Positions 60,046 to 64,000 of a stretch of 64,000 nucleotides of DNA are shown here, in pieces (the first letter of the stretch is position 1; every line of letters begins with the position of its first letter). The translations under genes were made by a program, and so were the position numbers. Below the pieces are notes generated by a model. It ran no database searches. It was not told the DNA's origin and was given only the letters and a program-made list of their open reading frames with translations. The DNA is from Labilithrix sp. GTDB taxonomy: Bacteria; Myxococcota_A; Polyangia; Polyangiales; Polyangiaceae. Location of the stretch: the NCBI GenBank assembly GCA_019637225.1, contig JAHBWC010000031.1:1-64000 (forward strand), read 5' to 3'.

Positions 60046-61505
60046 GTCGCGGAGGCGTCCACCACGCGGAGCAGATCCCGCGAGAGCGTGGTGAGCTCGC
60101 TCGCCGCCTGGAGCGTCTGCTTCGCGCTCGCGTCGGACTCCCGCGTCGCCTGCGCGACGCTGCCGATCGCCGAGCTCACCTGCTCTACGGCGGTCGCCTG
60201 CTGCTTCGTGCTGAGCTCGATCTCGCGCGCCGCCTCCGTGGTCGTGCCGACCAGCGCGGCGATGCGCTCGAACGAGGCCGTCACGTCCGCGAAGCGCGCG
60301 GCGCCTGCATCGACCGCCTTCACGCCGCTCTCGGTGGCCATCACGGTCGTGTTCACGGCGGCGCGCATGTCGTCGACGATGCCGCGGATCTCCTTGGTCG
60401 ATCCGCCGACGCGATCGGCGAGCTTGCGGATCTCGTCGGCGACCACGGAGAACCTTCGCCCGCTCTCGCCGGCGCCCGCCGCCTCGATCGTCGCGTTGAT
60501 GGCGAGGATGTTGGTCTGCTCCGCGAGCTCGTTCACCAGATCGAGGATCCCGCCGGCCTGCTGGGACTTCTTGCCGAGCTCGAGCATGTGGCCCACGACG
60601 ACGTCCATCTGGCGCTTGATCGCCGCGATCGTCTCGTGGGTGTCTTTCACGATGCCGGAGCCGGTCCTCGCGCCCGTCACCGTCTCCTCGGCGACGCGGC
60701 TCACCCGCTGCGCGCTGTCGGTGATCTGCCGCGACGTCGCGAGCAGCTCGCGGACCGTCGTGGCCACCTCGGTGGTCGCCGAGAGCTGCTCGCGTGAGCC
60801 CGACGCCTGCTGGGTCGCGGCGGCCTGGAGCTCGGCCGAGGAGCTCCGGATGCTCGTGACGGCAGCGCCGAGCTGCGAGCCGAGCGACCGCGTGATCAGG
60901 GCGCCTGCGACGATGACGATGAAGAGCGACACGAGCGCGCCCGCGCCGACGCCGACCTTCGCGCTCTGGGCGCCTGCCTCCGCCGCCGCCGAGCGCCGCT
61001 CGAGGAGCTGACGCTCCTCTTGCTCCATCTCCGAGGCGATCCGGCGGATGTCATCCATGTATTGCTTGCCGAGGCCCGTCTGAATGCTGTTCGTCGCGAT
61101 CTCGAGGCCCCCCGACCGCCGCTGTTCGATCACGAGCCGGAGCCGCTCGAGCTTGCCCTGGAGGGCGGCCTCGAAGTCGTCGATCCGCGCCAGCTGGCGC
61201 GGGTTGTCGGCGGTCTGGCGGCGGAGCTCCGCGATGTCCGCCCTCAGTCCGCGGGTGGCGAGCTCGTAGGGCTCGAGGAAGGCCGGATCGCCCGTGATGA
61301 CGAAGCCACGCTGACCGGTCTCCGCGTCCTTGACGAGCGACAGCGTCGTGGCGATTTTCTCGAGAACCGCGTGGGTGTGGCTGACGCGCTTGTTGTTCTC
61401 GATGAGCGCGTCGATGCTCCGGTAGGCGATCGTCCCGACGAGCAGGAGCATGACGACCGACAGCCCGAACCCTACTCCCAGCTTCCTACCGAACGTCCAC
61501 GACAT
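60042..61505 (-). CDS. Methyl-accepting chemotaxis protein with CHASE3 sensor (WspA-like)
   Basis: 487 residues. Membrane segments at about 9-29 and 184-205 flank a helical periplasmic domain with DAETGQRGF (60-68), the CHASE3 signature. No HAMP domain is evident after the second segment; a long coiled coil runs directly into the signalling tip QTNILAINATIEAAGAGESG, then GRRFSVVADEIRKLAD. It is the receptor of the operon, sensing an envelope or surface state by analogy with WspA (inference). There is no strong ribosome site before ATG 61505. Confidence 0.96.
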   Translation of the reverse strand: MSWTFGRKLGVGFGLSVVMLLLVGTIAYRSIDALIENNKRVSHTHAVLEKIATTLSLVKDAETGQRGFVITGDPAFLEPYELATRGLRADIAELRRQTADNPRQLARIDDFEAALQGKLERLRLVIEQRRSGGLEIATNSIQTGLGKQYMDDIRRIASEMEQEERQLLERRSAAAEAGAQSAKVGVGAGALVSLFIVIVAGALITRSLGSQLGAAVTSIRSSSAELQAAATQQASGSREQLSATTEVATTVRELLATSRQITDSAQRVSRVAEETVTGARTGSGIVKDTHETIAAIKRQMDVVVGHMLELGKKSQQAGGILDLVNELAEQTNILAINATIEAAGAGESGRRFSVVADEIRKLADRVGGSTKEIRGIVDDMRAAVNTTVMATESGVKAVDAGAARFADVTASFERIAALVGTTTEAAREIELSTKQQATAVEQVSSAIGSVAQATRESDASAKQTLQAASELTTLSRDLLRVVDASAT

Positions 61506-61628
61506 CGCTTGACCCCATCTGGCGCAACGCTGACCCGAAAAACAGGCACTGGACCGGGATAGTCGCCTTTTTCGCCGGATTCGTCGAGATCTGTCGCCTA
61601 CTTTTCACGGCGTGGGGGACGAGGCACA

Positions 61629-62696
61629 GTGACGAGCGGCCCTCGCGGCTCCTTCGCCCCCGTCGGCTCCTTCGCCCTTCCGGCCGTGCGCGCTCTCCGC
61701 TTCCTCTTCTTCCGCGGCTCCTTCCCGGTCCTCGCCGGCGTGCTCCTCGGCGCGTGTCCCTCGTCCACGCCGCCACCTCCGCCCGCGGCGAGCGCGGGCC
61801 TCCCGAACGGCGCCGCCTCCGCCGGCGCCGCGCCGGACGCTGCGACGACGAGCCCCACCCCGGACGCCGGCTCGGCCGTCGAGGACGCGGGCGCCGGGCG
61901 CGCGGACGCCACGGCGGCCGCCGGCGACGGCGCGGCGGCCCCCGCGGGCATGCTCCTCGTCACGGGCGGCACGTTCAAGATGGGCGCGGACTCCGGCGGA
62001 GAGGGCGACGAGCGTCCGGCGCACGACGTCACCGTCGCCTCGTTCTGGCTCGACAAGACCGAGGTGACGCAGGCGGCGTACGAGGAGTGCGTCGCGGCGA
62101 AGGTCTGCACCGCCGCCGATCCCGAGATCCTCGCGACGTTCGGCGGCCTCTTCCGCGGCCCCGCGAAGCCCGTCGTCGGCGTCTCCTGGTTTTCGAGCCG
62201 GGACTACTGCGCGTGGAAGGGCAAGCGCCTGCCGCGCGAGGCCGAGTTCGAGCGCGCCGTCCGCGGCGACGACGGGCGCCGGTACCCGTGGGGCAACGAT
62301 CCGCCGACGCACGAGCGCACGGTCTTCTCGACGAATTCACCCGACGACGTCGGGATGCACCCGACCGGTCAGGGACCGTACGGTCACGACGACCTCGCCG
62401 GCAACGTCTGGGAGTGGATCGAAGACGACTACGATCCCTTCGCGTACACGCGGTCCACGGCCGGCGAGGGCAAGCCCGGGACGTGCGACGAGATCGTCGC
62501 CGCGCAGAACAAGCTCCGCGCCGAGGGCAAGCAAGGCTTCACGGGCACGAACCCGATCCCGACCGAGTGCGAGAAGGCGATCCGCGGCGGCGCCTACAAC
62601 TACCCGGGCCCCGGCCTCCGGAGCACGAACCGGGTCCACCACCCCGCGCGCTTCAAGCTCCGGATGACCGGCTTCCGCTGCGCGAAGGACGCCTGA
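61629..62696 (+). CDS. SUMF1/formylglycine-generating enzyme-like lipoprotein
   Basis: 355 residues from GTG 61629. A signal peptide ends in VLLGAC (lipidated Cys43), followed by a Pro/Ala/Asp linker to about 105. The SUMF1 domain then runs to the end: LVTGGTFKMGADSGG, FWLDKTEVTQAAYEECV, PVVGVSWFSSRDYCAWKGKRLPREAEFE (whole region), DLAGNVWEWIED and IRGGAYNYPGP, ending MTGFRCAKD. It lacks neighbours that would be sulfatases. In Polyangia such proteins are common and may be sensory or protein-modifying; the role here is unknown. The gene is divergent from the MCP. Confidence 0.9.
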   Translation: MTSGPRGSFAPVGSFALPAVRALRFLFFRGSFPVLAGVLLGACPSSTPPPPPAASAGLPNGAASAGAAPDAATTSPTPDAGSAVEDAGAGRADATAAAGDGAAAPAGMLLVTGGTFKMGADSGGEGDERPAHDVTVASFWLDKTEVTQAAYEECVAAKVCTAADPEILATFGGLFRGPAKPVVGVSWFSSRDYCAWKGKRLPREAEFERAVRGDDGRRYPWGNDPPTHERTVFSTNSPDDVGMHPTGQGPYGHDDLAGNVWEWIEDDYDPFAYTRSTAGEGKPGTCDEIVAAQNKLRAEGKQGFTGTNPIPTECEKAIRGGAYNYPGPGLRSTNRVHHPARFKLRMTGFRCAKDA

Positions 62697-62726
62697 CGGC
62701 CGGGGCCGAAGCGACGCGAAGGCGGA

Positions 62727-63194
62727 TCAGCCGCGGACGCGCCAGTTGCCGACGAAGGCGCGACCGACCTCGTCGCACGTCGGATCGGTGACGATGAGCT
62801 CGGGGCGCCCGTTGCGGTTCACGACGATGGTGTTCTGGCGGAACACCCGACCGAACGAGACCGCCTCGTCGCGCTCCATCCCGTGCACGAGCCACGACGG
62901 CTCGCGCCACGTGCCCTCGGGGTCCTCCTCGTAGCCGACGCACTGCTCGACGCGGTAGCAGCCGAGCACGAGCATGTCGCGGAGCACCGAGTGGCGCGCG
63001 TCGTTCACCTTGCGCGGAAGGAGCATCGACCGCGGGTTGAACGCGGTCAGGATCGTGAACGGCTTCGTGAGCAGCTCGGGGAGCGCCGAGACGTCCTGGA
63101 CGACGTCGCCGTCGAGCGAGACCCGGAGCGGTCCGCTCGTCATCGGCAGGTCGTAGACGGTGGCCAGGTACTGACGGAGGAGGTTGTGATCCAT
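62727..63194 (-). CDS. DUF3293-like protein
   Basis: 155 residues from ATG 63194. The pattern YLATVYDLP, KPFTILTAFNPRS, and KVNDARHSVLRDML matches DUF3293, whose members are small cytosolic proteins of unknown function. Residues near the end, GRVFRQNTIVVNRNGRPELIV, complete the family. No catalytic residues are obvious. GTG 63215 is an alternative start without better support. It follows the response regulator gene on the same strand with a 51-bp gap, so co-transcription is possible. Confidence 0.7.
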   Translation of the reverse strand: MDHNLLRQYLATVYDLPMTSGPLRVSLDGDVVQDVSALPELLTKPFTILTAFNPRSMLLPRKVNDARHSVLRDMLVLGCYRVEQCVGYEEDPEGTWREPSWLVHGMERDEAVSFGRVFRQNTIVVNRNGRPELIVTDPTCDEVGRAFVGNWRVRG

Positions 63195-63245
63195 GCGGCG
63201 CGAGATGGATACCACGCAGAGCGCGGTCCCGAGCGCGGAACCGAG

Positions 63246-64000
63246 TCAGGGCTTGCCGGGTTCGACCAGATCGAAGCGGTAGCCGACGCCGCGCACCGTC
63301 TGGATGAAGACGGGCTCCTGCGGATCGACCTCGAGCTTCGCGCGGAGCTGCTGGATGAAGTTGTCCACCGTGCGCGGCGTGCCGTGGTGCTTCGGGCCCC
63401 ACACCCGACGGAAGATGTCGTCGCGCGAGAGCGCTCGACCGCGCTCGCCGACGAGGCACATGAGGACGTCGAACTCCGTGGCCGTCACCTCGACGACCGC
63501 TCCGGCGCGCCGGATGGTCCGCGCCGCGACGTCTATCTCGACGTCGCCGAAGCCGATGCGCGCGCGCGGCGGCGGCCCGCCTTGACCCGCGGACGCCGCC
63601 GCGCCGCGCCGGAGCGCCCCGCGCACGCGCGCGAGGAGCTCCGCGAGGCTGAACGGCTTCGCGACGTAGTCCTCGGCGCCGAGCTCGAGACCGGCGACCT
63701 TGTCCATCTCCGCGGACTTGGCGGAGAGGATGATGATCGGCATCGTGCGGCCCTCGGCGCGCAGGTCGTGGAGCACCTCGAGGCCGTTGCGCTTCGGGAG
63801 CATGACGTCGAGCACGATGAGGTCCGGCTCGATCGTCCGCGCGAGCTCGAGGCCGCGCTCGCCGTCCTCGGCGAGGTGGACCTCGTAGCCCTCGCTCTCG
63901 AGGTTGATGCGCAGCCCGATCGCGATGCTCGGATCGTCCTCGACCACGAGCACGCGGCGGCCCTGGAGGCTGATCGTCCGGGGTTTTTGCGAGCTCGGCG
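63246..64000 (-). CDS. OmpR/PhoB-family response regulator, probably cut by the window edge
   Basis: The receiver domain has the acidic pair EDD, the phosphoacceptor in LIVLDVMLPKRNG, SAKS and the Lys in VAKPFSLAEL. The C-terminal winged helix has TATEFDVLMCLVGERGRALSRDD and TVDNFIQQLRAKLE, ending VRGVGYRF. It binds DNA when phosphorylated by an unseen kinase. The first available start inside the window is GTG 63953 (235 residues). The frame stays open to 64000 and reads SLQGRR before VLVVEDD, which looks coding, so the true start is probably beyond the edge. Confidence 0.92.
   Translation of the reverse strand, partial: PSSQKPRTISLQGRRVLVVEDDPSIAIGLRINLESEGYEVHLAEDGERGLELARTIEPDLIVLDVMLPKRNGLEVLHDLRAEGRTMPIIILSAKSAEMDKVAGLELGAEDYVAKPFSLAELLARVRGALRRGAAASAGQGGPPPRARIGFGDVEIDVAARTIRRAGAVVEVTATEFDVLMCLVGERGRALSRDDIFRRVWGPKHHGTPRTVDNFIQQLRAKLEVDPQEPVFIQTVRGVGYRFDLVEPGKP

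Noticed and set aside
1-64000. Search by eye for tRNA genes, CRISPR repeats, insertion sequences and phage genes
   Set aside because: No T-loop-like GTTCGAATC context, no regularly spaced repeats and no transposase or integrase motifs were seen.

Overview
The window is about 64 kb of very GC-rich DNA that looks like a chromosomal segment of a myxobacterium, most likely of the Polyangia/Sorangiineae side of Myxococcota. The reasons are the base composition, many GTG starts, eleven predicted lipoproteins (several with Asp/Ala/Gly-rich spacers behind the lipidated cysteine), RCC1-, SUMF1-, PEGA- and caspase-type proteins, a complete alternative chemosensory operon and a GldAFG-like transporter. 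This placement is inferred from gene content, not from a marker-gene search. No phage, insertion sequence, CRISPR array, tRNA or rRNA was recognised.

Layout. 1-150 is the start of gltB (glutamate synthase), running off the left edge. 349-4708 holds a DUF2314 membrane protein, two lipoproteins (one a metzincin-type metalloprotease) and an orphan degenerate receiver. 4815-10296 is a tightly overlapped operon of a class A penicillin-binding protein, a VCBS/FG-GAP-like secreted protein and a family 5 solute-binding protein. 10354-11153 is rpmI-rplT with its own promoter and a clear terminator, but no infC in front. 11317-15377 is an operon of a caspase-like protein with a predicted outer-membrane barrel, a Cys-rich lipoprotein, an ECF sigma factor and a zinc-finger anti-sigma factor. 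15601-18098 holds a TPR/PEGA protein and a beta-helix lipoprotein. 18165-30949 is mixed: a cytosolic protein with a caspase-like His/Cys pair, a PPOX flavoprotein, a STAS-like protein, RCC1, SGNH-hydrolase and LamG-like lipoproteins, a Baeyer-Villiger-type monooxygenase, a GuaB1-type GMP reductase and a phosphohexomutase. 29891-34020 pairs two big surface lipoproteins, one carrying a CxxCH motif. 34124-45391 holds an AraC regulator, a PLP enzyme, a fatty acid desaturase, an ABC-F ATPase, a DppBC-like permease pair, a thioredoxin-rhodanese fusion, Fur, and a Dam methylase co-transcribed with 5-formyl-THF cyclo-ligase.

46706-52375 (minus strand) is an ABC-2 transporter of GldA/GldF/GldG type followed by a DUF4340 protein. 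52489-61505 (minus strand) is a seven-gene chemosensory operon in exactly the Pseudomonas Wsp order (MCP, CheW, CheR-TPR, CheW, CheA-receiver, CheB, output). The last gene is not a WspR diguanylate cyclase but a three-receiver histidine kinase. The right edge has a SUMF1-domain lipoprotein, a DUF3293 protein and an OmpR-type regulator cut by the edge.

Two observations span the window. Many first-in-operon genes have a -10-like TAnnnT box 6-9 nt before the start codon and no visible Shine-Dalgarno, which points to leaderless transcripts; this pattern also suggests a CTG start for the desaturase. Cell-surface and signalling genes dominate, and most operons are joined by ATGA, GTGA or TGATG overlaps.
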